From: Actinomycetes bacterium
GTDB taxonomy: Bacteria > Actinomycetota > Actinomycetes > Nanopelagicales > Nanopelagicaceae
Length of the DNA: 56,774 bases
Assembly (NCBI GenBank): GCA_025363635.1
Contig: JANYDL010000050.1
Span: 1 to 56,774, forward strand
Direction of reading: 5' to 3'
Both the position numbers and the translations under genes were made by a program. Position 1 is the stretch's first letter, and the number at the start of each line of letters is the position of its first letter. This document shows, piece by piece, positions 16,711 through 26,275 of this stretch. The notes below the pieces were generated by a model, which made no database searches, was not told where the DNA came from, and was given only the letters and a program-made list of their open reading frames with translations.

Positions 16711-17703
16711 ATGGCCAACCTTCGCGCAGGCCTTATCGGGCTTGGAATGATGGGCCGGCACCACGCTCGTGTACTTGCCTCCTTACCAGGAGTTGATTTT
16801 GTCGGCGTATCGGATCCCGCTGGCGATAAGAATGGAGTGTCGCAAGGCAGACCGGTCGTCAAGAACGTTGGTGAACTCATTGAAATGGGCATCGATTACG
16901 CAATGGTGGCCGTTCCAACCATTTTTCATTTAGATATCGGCCTAGAACTTGCCGCTTCGGGAATCCATGCCATGGTTGAGAAGCCTCTTTCCCATGACAC
17001 CCTCACTTCTTTGAAATTAACGCGTGCCTTTAGTGAGGCTGGATTGGTTGGCGCTGTGGGACATATAGAAAGGTATAACCCTTCTTTGCAAGAAGCTCGG
17101 CGCAGACTTGAGCAATTGGGTTCTCTCTACCAAGTTGTCACTCGTAGGCAAGGACCTTTCCCTGCACGAATCGCGGATGTGGGAGTGGTTAAGGATTTAG
17201 CAACCCACGACATTGACCTGACTGCGTGGATAACGGGACAACCTTATGCGTCTGTCTCGGCTCAGACTGCCCTTCGAACCGGTCGTGAACATGAAGATTT
17301 GGTCGCATTTATTGGAAGTTTGAAGGATGGGACCGTCACGAGCCATCTCGTGAATTGGTTAAGCCCGCTTAAAGAGCGCGTCACGATTCTGACCGGAGAG
17401 AAGGGCGCTTTTGTTGCGGATACATTGACAGCAGATCTGACCTTTTATGCGAATGGGACAGTTAGTTCTGGTTGGGATGAGATTGCAATGTTCCGCGGTG
17501 TCAGCGAAGGCGACGTCATCAGATATGCGATTTCAAAGCACGAACCTCTTCGCATGGAGCATGAGAATTTCCGTGACGCGGTTTTAGGTAAAGAGGCAGA
17601 TATTGTGACAATGCAGCAAGGCTTAGCCACGGTTGTGGTGGCTGAAGCGATTATTGAAAGCGCTCGCACGAACTCAATCGTGACCATTCCCATTGCGGAG
17701 TAG
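16711..17703 (+). CDS. Gfo/Idh/MocA-family nucleotide-sugar 3-dehydrogenase, WbpB type
   Basis: 330 residues. An N-terminal Rossmann motif GLIGLGMMGRHHARVLA binds NAD(H), and the family Lys lies in MVEKPLSHD (K91). The C-terminal sheet domain follows. WbpB/WlbA enzymes oxidise C3 of UDP-GlcNAc uronic acid, making the keto group that WbpE aminates. It starts three bases after the aminotransferase stop. The substrate is inferred from context, because this family is broad. Confidence 0.82.
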   Translation: MANLRAGLIGLGMMGRHHARVLASLPGVDFVGVSDPAGDKNGVSQGRPVVKNVGELIEMGIDYAMVAVPTIFHLDIGLELAASGIHAMVEKPLSHDTLTSLKLTRAFSEAGLVGAVGHIERYNPSLQEARRRLEQLGSLYQVVTRRQGPFPARIADVGVVKDLATHDIDLTAWITGQPYASVSAQTALRTGREHEDLVAFIGSLKDGTVTSHLVNWLSPLKERVTILTGEKGAFVADTLTADLTFYANGTVSSGWDEIAMFRGVSEGDVIRYAISKHEPLRMEHENFRDAVLGKEADIVTMQQGLATVVVAEAIIESARTNSIVTIPIAE

Positions 17704-17711
17704 TTCATACA

Positions 17712-19058
17712 ATGAATTCTGAGCAACGTTCTGCGATTCATATAGTCTCAATCGTTACAAATAATGCGGTAGGTGATTCTCGCGTGCTTAAGTCTGCTGA
17801 GACTCTGGGCGCAGCAGGTTATCGAGTGACGCTACTAGCAGGGCGAATTGGATCCGTGCCTGCCGAAGAAGAAGGCAAGAATTTTATGATTAATCGCGTC
17901 CCCGTAATTGCTACCGAAATGACGCATCGCGTGAGACCAATATTTCCCTTTAATCGAATTCTCGATTTGAGCAATCGATATCTTCCTCGAGGAAAAAGAT
18001 TTGTTCGGTACGGTTGCAAATTATTTACACCAGATCTTCTCTTCTGGCGGTGGGCAAGTCCTATCATGCTGAAATCCTCCGCTAAGTTCCTGTATTTGTG
18101 CTGGCCGTCGTTAAGAGATGGTGAGAAAACATTCGGTAAAAAAATTGATGAGCTGCAACCCGACATTATTCACGCGAACGATTGCGACACTCTAGGTTTG
18201 GCTCTTCGTGCAAAACGAAGGGCGTCTTTTCGTGGCCGTTCTATTGCTGTTCTTTACGATGCCCATGAATATGTGCAGGGCGTGCACAGAAAACATCCCA
18301 CATGGCAGGTCGCGATGACATTGCTTGAGAGCACATCCATCAAGAACGTTAATTCGGTGATGACGGTTTCTGAAACCATCGCAGGCATGCTCGTTTCAGA
18401 TTATGAACTCACTCGAAGGCCTTCGGTGGTTCTCAATGCTCCTCGTCGTCAACAACCTCCAATTGATCAAGATCTAAGTACTATTCGTACAAAGATTGGT
18501 TTGGGTGCGGAGATTCCGTTGCACGTTTACGTTGGAGCGGCAGCTCCACAACGTGGGCTAGACGCGATGGTGAAAGCGCTTCCAAAAGTCCCCGGCCATC
18601 ACATTGCTTTTGTTGTAAATCCGTCAAACCAATATGTTAAGAAATTACAAACTCAGGCAGAGTTGCTTGGGGTAGCGGACCGAGTGCATATCCATCCTTA
18701 CGTACCTGAATGGTACGTTTCCACGTTTGTCTCTGATGCTACGAGTGGGGTTATTCCAATTCTGCACCATCCAAATCATGAGATTTCACTAGTCACAAAG
18801 TACTTTGAATATTTGCACGCGCACATTCCTATCATTGTTAGCGATGTGAAAACTATGGCGGAGGAAGTTCTCCTTCAGGGCAATGGCCTTGTATTCACTG
18901 CCGACAATTTTGAAGAACTAGCCAAGTGCTTTGAGGAAATGGCTGTAAATCGCACAAAGTATCTTGGTGCGATTAGTGAAACAATGCTTGACGAATATTC
19001 ATGGGAGTTACAAGGCGATAAACTGGTATCAGCGCACGATGAACTTGCAAGTCTCTAG
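17712..19058 (+). CDS. family 4 glycosyltransferase (third)
   Basis: 448 residues. The N-terminus (IVTNNAVGDSRVLKSAETLGAAGYRVTLLAG) clearly parallels that of the first glycosyltransferase, so the two are paralogues. HANDCDTLGLAL and YDAHEYVQG mark the acceptor half. The donor half starts near PLHVYVGAAAPQRGLDAMV and ends with a region including VTKYFEYLHAHIPIIVSDV. It lies between the 3-dehydrogenase and 6-dehydrogenase genes of the sugar pathway, suggesting that it uses their product. Confidence 0.8.
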   Translation: MNSEQRSAIHIVSIVTNNAVGDSRVLKSAETLGAAGYRVTLLAGRIGSVPAEEEGKNFMINRVPVIATEMTHRVRPIFPFNRILDLSNRYLPRGKRFVRYGCKLFTPDLLFWRWASPIMLKSSAKFLYLCWPSLRDGEKTFGKKIDELQPDIIHANDCDTLGLALRAKRRASFRGRSIAVLYDAHEYVQGVHRKHPTWQVAMTLLESTSIKNVNSVMTVSETIAGMLVSDYELTRRPSVVLNAPRRQQPPIDQDLSTIRTKIGLGAEIPLHVYVGAAAPQRGLDAMVKALPKVPGHHIAFVVNPSNQYVKKLQTQAELLGVADRVHIHPYVPEWYVSTFVSDATSGVIPILHHPNHEISLVTKYFEYLHAHIPIIVSDVKTMAEEVLLQGNGLVFTADNFEELAKCFEEMAVNRTKYLGAISETMLDEYSWELQGDKLVSAHDELASL

Positions 19059-19073
19059 AAAAGGACATAATCG

Positions 19074-20366
19074 ATGAATATCACTGTGGTCGCTCTTGGC
19101 AAGATCGGTCTTCCGCTAGCCGTTCAATTCGCCCGCAAGGGGCACACGGTTTTTGGAGCAGATGTAAATGCCAATACTGTAGATCTCGTTAATGCTGGTA
19201 TTGAACCTTTCCCCGGAGAAGATCATCTTGATGAGTACCTGAAAGAAGTTGTCCGAAGTGGAAAGTTGATTGCAACGACCGATACAACCTCAGTGGTGGC
19301 AAAAAGTAGTGCGGTGGTTGTAGTTGTACCTCTCTTCGTGGATGATGATGGCGTTCCGGATTTTGGGTGGATGGATGCTGCCACCGAGGCGATCGGAAAA
19401 GGGCTACAGCCGGGGACGTTAGTTTCATACGAAACGACTTTGCCCGTGGGAACTACGAGAAATCGATTCGCGCCTGCTCTGGAGAAGATTTCAGGATTGA
19501 CTGCAGGAGTGGATTTTCACTTGGTCTTTTCTCCTGAGCGTGTCTTCACCGGTCGAGTATTTGCCGATCTAAGAAAATATCCGAAATTGGTTGGTGGAAT
19601 TGATTCTACGAGCGGCGCTCGTGGCGTCGCCTTCTATCAAGAAGTTTTGGATTTTGATGACCGTCCTGACCTCTCTGAGAAGAATGGAGTATGGGATCTA
19701 GGCAGTTCTGAAGCGTCCGAACTAGCTAAACTCGCAGAGACTACGTACCGAGATGTAAATATCGCTCTTGCAAATCAATTTGCACTCTTCTCGGAATCTC
19801 ACGGCATTGATGTACAAAAAGTTATTGATGCCTCCAACTCTCAACCCTTTTCGCACATTCATCGTCCAGGGATCGCCGTGGGAGGACATTGCATTCCTAT
19901 TTATCCCAGGTTTTATCTTTGGAATGATCCAGCCGCGACAGTCGTGAGCGCTGCTCGAAGTGCAAATGCAGCCATGCCAGCGCATGTGGTGAATACTCTG
20001 GTCAGGATTCACGGCAGCCTTAATGACCAAAGAGTTGTAGTTCTCGGCGCGGCATATCGCGGTGGAGTGAAGGAAACGGCCTTCTCTGGAGTTTTCCCAA
20101 CGGTTATCGCACTCGAAGAACAGGGTGCGATTGTCTCAGTCCATGATCCGATGTACACCGATGAAGAACTCATGAGCTATGGGCTTGCTGCTTATCACCT
20201 AGGAGACAGTGTGGATGCTGCAATTGTGCAGGCAGATCATGCGATGTATCGCACTTTGGCAAAAAGCGATCTTCCAGGAGTACGCACGTTTTTAGACGGG
20301 CGTGGAATTACTAGTGAAAATAATTGGGCAGGTGTTCGCTACCACGTGGTTGGACGCGCACTTTAG
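19074..20366 (+). CDS. UDP-N-acetylglucosamine 6-dehydrogenase-like enzyme, WbpA type
   Basis: 430 residues of the UDP-glucose/GDP-mannose dehydrogenase superfamily. The Rossmann start is MNITVVALGKIGLPLAVQFA, with SPERVFTGR (153-161). The Lys/Asn and catalytic Cys region is GIAVGGHCIPIYP with C273, and a C-terminal UDP-binding domain follows. The family oxidises C6 of a UDP-sugar to a carboxylate in two NAD+-dependent steps. In this cluster it most likely acts on UDP-GlcNAc and supplies the first step of the diacetamido-uronic acid route. A good AAAAGGA ribosome site precedes its ATG. Confidence 0.83.
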   Translation: MNITVVALGKIGLPLAVQFARKGHTVFGADVNANTVDLVNAGIEPFPGEDHLDEYLKEVVRSGKLIATTDTTSVVAKSSAVVVVVPLFVDDDGVPDFGWMDAATEAIGKGLQPGTLVSYETTLPVGTTRNRFAPALEKISGLTAGVDFHLVFSPERVFTGRVFADLRKYPKLVGGIDSTSGARGVAFYQEVLDFDDRPDLSEKNGVWDLGSSEASELAKLAETTYRDVNIALANQFALFSESHGIDVQKVIDASNSQPFSHIHRPGIAVGGHCIPIYPRFYLWNDPAATVVSAARSANAAMPAHVVNTLVRIHGSLNDQRVVVLGAAYRGGVKETAFSGVFPTVIALEEQGAIVSVHDPMYTDEELMSYGLAAYHLGDSVDAAIVQADHAMYRTLAKSDLPGVRTFLDGRGITSENNWAGVRYHVVGRAL

Positions 20367-20383
20367 AATGAATAAGTGCCATC

Positions 20384-22174
20384 ATGGCGCGTAACCTAGT
20401 AAATCTGGAAAGCGTCTCAAAGGCGTTCGATATAAAGCAACTCCTTGATGGAGTCTCTTTGGGAATTTCAGAAGGTGATCGCATTGGAATTGTTGGACGT
20501 AATGGATCAGGGAAAAGTACCTTAATACGAGTAATGGCCTCGGTTGAGCCTGCAGATGTCGGTCGGGTTACCCGCGCTGGAACCGTGCGTATCGGTCTAC
20601 TATCGCAAGTGGACTTCGCTGATCCACACGCCACAATTCGCGACGTCGTTCTTGGTGACAGAGCAAAACATGAGTGGGCTGGAGAGTCGGCTATTCGGGA
20701 TGTTTTTGATGGTCTTTTTGGCGGCCACAGTGATGAACTTTTTGATCGAAGATTCGCCGCACTCTCTGGAGGAGAGAGGAGACGTGTTGGCCTGGCTAAA
20801 TTGCTTATTGATGATCTAGATCTGCTTCTTCTAGATGAGCCCACAAATCATTTAGATGTTGAAGGAGTCGCTTGGCTTTCTCGCCACCTAAATAGTCGCG
20901 GAGATTTAGCGGTCGCGGTCATCACCCACGATAGGTGGTTTTTGGATGCAGTCACTGATCGAACATGGGAAGTTGTCGATGGAAAAGTAGAGGAGTACGA
21001 CGGTGGATATTCCGCATTTGTGCTTGCAAAAGCAGAACGGAGTCGTCAAGCATCAGCAATGGAAGGTAGAAGAAATCAACTTATTAGGAAGGAGTTAGCC
21101 TGGCTTCGTCGAGGTCCACCAGCGAGGACTAGTAAACCAAAATTTCGAGTGGATGCTGCAAATGAATTGATTTCGAATGAGCCACCACCTCGAGATGGGA
21201 CGGAGCTACTTCGCTTCGCGCGAAATCGTCTTGGAAATACGGTTTATGAGATGCATCATGCGCTCTTACATGCGGGCAGCAAGGAAATTCTCAATGACTC
21301 CTATTGGAATATTGGTCCGGGTGATCGCATTGGTTTAGTAGGTATTAATGGTGCGGGGAAAACAACTCTGATGCGAGCGTTGGCTGGGGAAGCAAAATTC
21401 ACCTCTGGAAAGTTAGTTAAAGGAGTGACGGTTAAGTCAGCTTTTCTTACTCAACACCTTGACGAATTAAATCCCACGTGGCGCGTCTTAGAGGCAGTGG
21501 AGCAGGTCGCAAACCGCGTTGAATTGGGAAACGGCAAGGAATTATCAGCTTCTCAATTATGTGAACGGCTCGGGTTTAACAAAGAGTCGCATTGGACTCC
21601 GGTCGGAGATTTATCAGGGGGAGAGCGTCGACGACTGCAAATTACGCGATTGCTTATGGAGAGCCCAAATGTTTTGCTGCTTGATGAACCCACCAATGAC
21701 TTTGATATAGAAACCTTGACTGAACTTGAGGATTTACTCGATAGCTACAGTGGCACAATCGTGATCATCTCGCATGATAGGTATTTTTTGGAAAGAGTAT
21801 GCGATCGATTTGTAGGAATGCTAGGGGATGGACAATTACGCGACTTGCCTCGTGGGGTTGAACAGTATTTAGAGCAGCGCGCGGAAATGATAGTTAGTAT
21901 TAATAAAAAGGATGCAAGTGAGAAAAGTTCCTCCAGTGCAGCGCGTCTACGAGAGCTAAAGAAGGACCTGGTTCGTGTCGAGAGACAATTAGAAAAGTCC
22001 TCACAAAAAATCGTCAATCTTGAACACGAACTCGAAAAAGCTTCATTTGATGCTGTGCTTCTTACTTCAATTGGTGAAGAGTTGAAACGCCAAAATGAGC
22101 AGCACTCCAACTTAGAAGAGAAATGGCTCTCGACGACTATTGAATTGGGAATAGACTCCGCCGATGCGACTTGA
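20384..22174 (+). CDS. ABC-F family ATPase, Uup type
   Basis: 596 residues with two nucleotide-binding domains and no membrane helices. Domain 1: GRNGSGKST, LSGGERRRVGLAKLL, LLLLDEPTNHLD. Domain 2: GINGAGKTT, LSGGERRRLQITRLL, VLLLDEPTNDFD. A charged, coiled-coil-like tail follows (residues about 510-590), as in Uup. ABC-F proteins act on ribosomes or DNA rather than as transporters. No Shine-Dalgarno is present; a TAGAAT hexamer lies 14 bases before the ATG (20364-20369). It is separate in function from the glycan cluster that precedes it. Confidence 0.88.
   Translation: MARNLVNLESVSKAFDIKQLLDGVSLGISEGDRIGIVGRNGSGKSTLIRVMASVEPADVGRVTRAGTVRIGLLSQVDFADPHATIRDVVLGDRAKHEWAGESAIRDVFDGLFGGHSDELFDRRFAALSGGERRRVGLAKLLIDDLDLLLLDEPTNHLDVEGVAWLSRHLNSRGDLAVAVITHDRWFLDAVTDRTWEVVDGKVEEYDGGYSAFVLAKAERSRQASAMEGRRNQLIRKELAWLRRGPPARTSKPKFRVDAANELISNEPPPRDGTELLRFARNRLGNTVYEMHHALLHAGSKEILNDSYWNIGPGDRIGLVGINGAGKTTLMRALAGEAKFTSGKLVKGVTVKSAFLTQHLDELNPTWRVLEAVEQVANRVELGNGKELSASQLCERLGFNKESHWTPVGDLSGGERRRLQITRLLMESPNVLLLDEPTNDFDIETLTELEDLLDSYSGTIVIISHDRYFLERVCDRFVGMLGDGQLRDLPRGVEQYLEQRAEMIVSINKKDASEKSSSSAARLRELKKDLVRVERQLEKSSQKIVNLEHELEKASFDAVLLTSIGEELKRQNEQHSNLEEKWLSTTIELGIDSADAT
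22152..22157 (+). promoter_or_regulatory. putative leaderless -10 (TAGACT) for the DMT transporter
   Basis: TAGACT lies inside the last codons of the ABC-F gene, exactly six bases before the ATG at 22164. No ribosome site is seen. Confidence 0.35.
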
Positions 22175-23096
22175 TCTTCTTGCTGCACTTTCAGGTGCTT
22201 TAATTTCGCTTCAATCTCGAGCTAACGGTGAGCTGTCCCATCGAATGAATAATGGACTTGAGGCTGCACTCATTTCCTTCGGATCCGGTTTGATTGTTCT
22301 TCTCCTTATTTCACTTTTCATACCTGGGATAAAAGAGGGACTTCACAAACTGCGAAGTGCAGCGCAACACAGAGCCTTACCTAAGAATCGTCTCTTCGCG
22401 GGAGCACTAGGGGCTTCCTTTGTCGCCGTGCAAACACAAATGGTCCCCCTCTTGGGCGTTGCTGTTTTTTCTGTCGCGTCTATCGCTGGGCAAACCGCGG
22501 CTTCACTTGGGGTTGATCGATTGGGCCTCACTGGAGGAGGCAAGAAGCACATTACTTTCCGAAGAATGGCTGCAGCGCTTGTGACGGTCCTAGCGGTCCT
22601 TATTGCTTCCTGGGACAGAATTGATGCAAAGAATCTTTCATTAATTTCTGTCGTTGTTGCCGGCCTCGCCGGGGGAATTGTTGGAGTGCAGCGCGCTTTT
22701 AACGGACAGGTAAATGAACATACTGGGCAAAGTTTTACCACTTCGCTACTCAATTTCTTCACAGGCACCTCTGCGCTCTTTCTTGTCTTGCTTATCGGAG
22801 TAATGATGCATCGAGCGCATTTCAGCCCACTTCCACCCGGACCTTTTTGGATTTATACAGGTGGCACTATTGGGGTTTTCTATGTGGCATTCACATCAAC
22901 AATTGTTCAGCACCTCGGAGTTCTCACCTTCACGCTTTTTTCAATCGGCGGTCAGCTCATTGGTGCTCTCATTATTGATCTTTTGATTCCCACCGAGGGC
23001 GTCAATGTCAGTTGGTATCTTTTTAGTGGAATTGTAATGACGTATGTCGGGGTAGTTATTGGAGGATCGGGTCAATCCCGCTTAGCTCGAAAGTAA
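22164..23096 (+). CDS. DMT-superfamily transporter (DUF606/YdcZ type)
   Basis: 310 residues with about ten hydrophobic helices in two homologous halves (LSGALISLQSRANGELSHRM near the start and GGIVGVQRAFNGQVNEHTGQ in the second half). This internal duplication is typical of the DUF606 branch of drug/metabolite transporters. The substrate is unknown. It overlaps the ABC-F gene by 11 bases, and its 3' end overlaps the convergent DedA gene by 25 bases. Confidence 0.82.
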   Translation: MRLDLLAALSGALISLQSRANGELSHRMNNGLEAALISFGSGLIVLLLISLFIPGIKEGLHKLRSAAQHRALPKNRLFAGALGASFVAVQTQMVPLLGVAVFSVASIAGQTAASLGVDRLGLTGGGKKHITFRRMAAALVTVLAVLIASWDRIDAKNLSLISVVVAGLAGGIVGVQRAFNGQVNEHTGQSFTTSLLNFFTGTSALFLVLLIGVMMHRAHFSPLPPGPFWIYTGGTIGVFYVAFTSTIVQHLGVLTFTLFSIGGQLIGALIIDLLIPTEGVNVSWYLFSGIVMTYVGVVIGGSGQSRLARK

Positions 23097-23680
23097 TTCA
23101 GAATTGCCGAAATGAGTGATGCTGAAATGAAGAAAATTGCAATCGCGTAAGAAGATCCTTTAACCCACGGAAATTTTGCCGAGTAAAAGCCAGCGAGAGT
23201 AATTCCGACTCCCCATAGCAAGGCACCTAATGTATTTGCTGAAAGAAACCTGTAATAGTTCATCCTTGCCGCGCCAGCGATTGGTGGGACAAAACTCCGC
23301 ACCCATGGAAAAAATCGCGCTGCGACAACTGCCCACCATCCAGTGTGCTCATAAAACTTCTCGGAGCCAGACACCAGACGTTGAATCCGAGGCGAACGAT
23401 TCTTTTCAAGGTATGGCCTACCGATCATTCGACCTAGGACATAGCCGACCTGATCTCCCAGAAAAGCGGCAATGAATATGAGTACAACAAGGATCGCAAT
23501 ATTTGTATCGTTGCGGGTTGCAGTTATGAGCCCAGCGCTATAAAGAATGGAATCCCCAGGGAGAAAGAAGCCGAGAAGTATTCCCGTTTCTGCAAAAATG
23601 ATGACGGCGGTAATGAGGTAAATCAGAAACGGCGTTAATTGGGCATATTGCGTGTCAAAGGACGCTGCAAACTCAATCAC
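23072..23680 (-). CDS. DedA family membrane protein (second)
   Basis: 202 residues from the GTG at 23680, which overlaps the malic enzyme stop as GTGA. Upstream in-frame codons fall inside the malic enzyme gene and add a Cys-rich stretch with no family support. Core motifs: FAETGILLGFFLPGDSILYSAG, FLGDQVGYVLGRMIG, and RFFPWVRSFVPPIAGAARM with the conserved Arg. It is a closer match to the DedA/YohD type than the copy at 12052. It is probably the third cistron of upp-malic enzyme-dedA. Confidence 0.85.
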   Translation of the reverse strand: MIEFAASFDTQYAQLTPFLIYLITAVIIFAETGILLGFFLPGDSILYSAGLITATRNDTNIAILVVLIFIAAFLGDQVGYVLGRMIGRPYLEKNRSPRIQRLVSGSEKFYEHTGWWAVVAARFFPWVRSFVPPIAGAARMNYYRFLSANTLGALLWGVGITLAGFYSAKFPWVKGSSYAIAIFFISASLISAILNYFRAKRD

Positions 23681-25053
23681 ACGCTCCTCTTCACAGCCGC
23701 TGCAACTGCCTTGACGACGTTCGGATCGAAAACACTTGGGACAATAAATGAGGCATTGAGTTGCTCTGGCGAAACACACTCAGCGATTGCTTCCGCTGCC
23801 GCAACTAGTAATTCATCAGTGATTTTATGAGCGTTGGCATCGAGCAGTCCGCGAAAAATTCCAGGGAAGGCTAAAACGTTGTTGATTTGATTTGGTTGGT
23901 CACTGCGTCCTGTGGCCACAACCGTGGCGTATTTACGCGCAATGTAAGGATCAATCTCTGGATCTGGATTCGCAAGTGCAAAGACGATGGCATCGGTGCC
24001 CATACTTGCAATATCTGATTCTTTGAGAATATTTGCCGCGCTCACCCCAATGAAAATATCCGCCCCAACCATTCCTTCTGCCAAGGAGCCTTTAAAGTCA
24101 TTGGGATTGCAGTTGTCGATGAACCAACGTCGCATCGGGTCAACCGTTTTTGTCCCGGAATGGATAGCACCTTTTGTATCGAAGGCAATAATGTTCTTTG
24201 CGCCGCTTATCGTGAGCAATCTAGCAATTGCTGTGCCCGCAGCTCCGGCACCGCTCATCACGATCTTGCACTCACCGATGTCTTTCTTTACTAACTTAAG
24301 CGAATTCCTGAGGGCTGCGAGGACAACGATGGCGGTTCCATGTTGATCATCATGGAAAACAGGAATATCAAGAAGTTCGCGGAGACGGCGCTCAACTTCA
24401 AAACAGCGGGGCGCGGAGATATCCTCCAAGTTGATGCCACCATAGACGGGAGCGATCAATTGCACCGTACGTACAATTTCATCGACATCTTGAGTGTCTA
24501 GGCAGACTGGCCATGCATCTACATCAGCAAATCTCTTAAAAAGTGCTGCCTTTCCCTCCATTACTGGAAGAGCCGCCGCGGGACCAATATTGCCAAGACC
24601 TAAAACTGCTGATCCATCCGTCACAACCGCGACAGTATTTCGTTTGATGGTCAATCTTCTTGCATCAGCGGGATCGTCAACGATCGCCTGACAAATTCGA
24701 GCAACGCCAGGTGTATATGCGCGCGACAAATCGTCTCGAGTTTTCAAGGGAACTTTAGATTGAACTTCTAACTTACCTCCAAGGTGAAGCAAAAACGTTC
24801 GATCGCTAACTTTGCGAACCGTAAGTCCTGCATGCGAGCTTATTGCCTTTGTTATTTCTTCAGCATGTTCGGCATTTATTGTGTCGCACGTGACGTCAAC
24901 TACCACACGCTCGAGCAGAGATTCCACAACATCAAGGGCTGTAATTGTTGCACCAGCCTTTGTAATGGCGGCTGTTGCTTCTGCAACTGGCTGCGCCGAA
25001 GGTGCACCTTCAACACGAATTGTGATTCCGTAACCAGGGCTTGTTGAGGTCAT
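23677..25053 (-). CDS. NAD-dependent malic enzyme with N-terminal ACT domain
   Basis: 458 residues. Residues about 1-75 form an ACT-type regulatory domain ([12 protein letters not shown] onward). The catalytic part shows [46 protein letters not shown] and the Rossmann [13 protein letters not shown]. The enzyme oxidatively decarboxylates malate to pyruvate. It starts two bases after the upp stop and overlaps the DedA start. ACT domains usually bind amino acids, so allosteric control is likely, but the ligand is unknown. Confidence 0.9.
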   Translation of the reverse strand: MTSTSPGYGITIRVEGAPSAQPVAEATAAITKAGATITALDVVESLLERVVVDVTCDTINAEHAEEITKAISSHAGLTVRKVSDRTFLLHLGGKLEVQSKVPLKTRDDLSRAYTPGVARICQAIVDDPADARRLTIKRNTVAVVTDGSAVLGLGNIGPAAALPVMEGKAALFKRFADVDAWPVCLDTQDVDEIVRTVQLIAPVYGGINLEDISAPRCFEVERRLRELLDIPVFHDDQHGTAIVVLAALRNSLKLVKKDIGECKIVMSGAGAAGTAIARLLTISGAKNIIAFDTKGAIHSGTKTVDPMRRWFIDNCNPNDFKGSLAEGMVGADIFIGVSAANILKESDIASMGTDAIVFALANPDPEIDPYIARKYATVVATGRSDQPNQINNVLAFPGIFRGLLDANAHKITDELLVAAAEAIAECVSPEQLNASFIVPSVFDPNVVKAVAAAVKRSV

Positions 25054-25055
25054 CT

Positions 25056-25694
25056 TTACACAACTCCATAAAGTCGGTCGCCCGCGTCACCAAGACCCGG
25101 CACGATGTATCCCTTTTCATTTAACTTAAAATCTAGTGCTCCAAGCACAATTGTGATGGGTACTGATGAGTATTCAAATTCGCGTTCAATAAACGAGATG
25201 CCCTCTGGCGCAGCAAGAATGCATAACGCTGTGATATCGGTCGCACCTAGGGCAATCAAGTAGTGAATGGCAGAAGCGAGAGTTCCGCCTGTCGCCAACA
25301 TTGGGTCTAGTACAAAGCACTGTCTGCCAGAGAGATCTTCTGGAAGTCGATTTGCATATGTAGTTGCTTGCAACGTCTTTTCATCGCGGACCATTCCTAA
25401 AAAACCCACTTGCGCCGTTGGAATCAGGCGGGTCATACCTTCAAGCATCCCAAGTCCCGCTCGAAGTATTGGAACAACAACCGGTCGTGGATCGGCCATC
25501 TTCTTGCCTTCAGTTTGTGTAACAGGAGTTTGAATCACAACGTTCTTTGTTCGGACATCACGAGTTGCCTCGTATGCGAGCAAAGTCACGAGCTCCTCGA
25601 CGAGTAGTCTAAAAGTTGGAGAATCTGTCTTTTCATCGCGTAAAACGGTCAATTTATGTGAAATTAGTGGGTGGTTGGCTACATGCACTTTCAT
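25056..25694 (-). CDS. upp: uracil phosphoribosyltransferase
   Basis: 212 residues. The PRPP-binding loop is [15 protein letters not shown], and other Upp motifs are [13 protein letters not shown] and the C-terminal [12 protein letters not shown]. It salvages uracil to UMP with PRPP in the cytoplasm. It is first in a leftward operon with malic enzyme and DedA. AAGGAG lies only one base before the ATG, too close for a normal ribosome site, whereas TAAGGT seven bases upstream fits a leaderless promoter. Confidence 0.95.
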   Translation of the reverse strand: MKVHVANHPLISHKLTVLRDEKTDSPTFRLLVEELVTLLAYEATRDVRTKNVVIQTPVTQTEGKKMADPRPVVVPILRAGLGMLEGMTRLIPTAQVGFLGMVRDEKTLQATTYANRLPEDLSGRQCFVLDPMLATGGTLASAIHYLIALGATDITALCILAAPEGISFIEREFEYSSVPITIVLGALDFKLNEKGYIVPGLGDAGDRLYGVV

Positions 25695-25701
25695 GCTCCT
25701 T

Positions 25702-25707
25702 ACCTTA
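25702..25707 (-). promoter_or_regulatory. putative leaderless -10 (TAAGGT) for upp
   Basis: TAAGGT on the minus strand lies seven bases before the ATG at 25694, in the short divergent gap before the tadA-associated gene. Confidence 0.35.
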
Positions 25708-25801
25708 CAGGTCTTTCATTCCTCGCAAATGAGTGTCACTATGCGACATAGAACAGGCACTATTAAGCCCATTTTTTGGAGGCTTAAGAGGGGGGCGCAG
25801 C

Positions 25802-26263
25802 ATGAGCGATGAAGGAGATATTGCTGTAGCCGCTTGGCACGAAGACGGTCGGTGGACGCTTGCGCAACTGCCAAGCGCTCATGATTTGGCTCGCATTATT
25901 GATCAATTAAAAAGTCAGCGTACAAACGGCGGCGCCATTGCCTTGATCGCAGTCGATGAAGAATTCTTTATCATCATTAGAGTTTTAGGTGCGCATATAA
26001 GTATGTTCTTGAGTGATGTTACATGCGCCTTTGATTATGAGGTTGCCTCTGATTTTATCGAACTTGCAGATTTGCCATTTCCGGAAGAGGATGACGAGCC
26101 TTTGCCTACCGGTCATCTAGATATTTTGGTTGACCTTGGCATGAATCACATGGAGATCTCTGCGCTGTGCGACGATGGCGAACTTTTTCCGGATGAGCAA
26201 CTTGATGCAATTGCAACTCGCCTAGGTTTCGGTGAAGAGTTTCGTAAACTCATTAACATCTAG
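25802..26263 (+). CDS. tRNA adenosine deaminase-associated protein
   Basis: 153 residues, acidic, starting MSDEGDIAVAAWHEDGRW, with PFPEEDDEPLPTG and LDILVDLGM in the middle. It matches the actinobacterial family encoded just before tadA. Its biochemical role is not established; the fixed pairing suggests that it assists or regulates the deaminase. The ATG at 25802 follows a strong GAGGGGGG ribosome site. An in-frame start at 25733 is less likely. Twelve bases separate its stop from the tadA ATG. Confidence 0.82.
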   Translation: MSDEGDIAVAAWHEDGRWTLAQLPSAHDLARIIDQLKSQRTNGGAIALIAVDEEFFIIIRVLGAHISMFLSDVTCAFDYEVASDFIELADLPFPEEDDEPLPTGHLDILVDLGMNHMEISALCDDGELFPDEQLDAIATRLGFGEEFRKLINI

Positions 26264-26275
26264 TTTTGCAAATTG

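Noticed and set aside
20311-20844. 177-codon minus-strand frame, Ser/Arg-rich
   Set aside because: Antisense to the ABC-F Walker and signature motifs; composition typical of a reversed coding strand.
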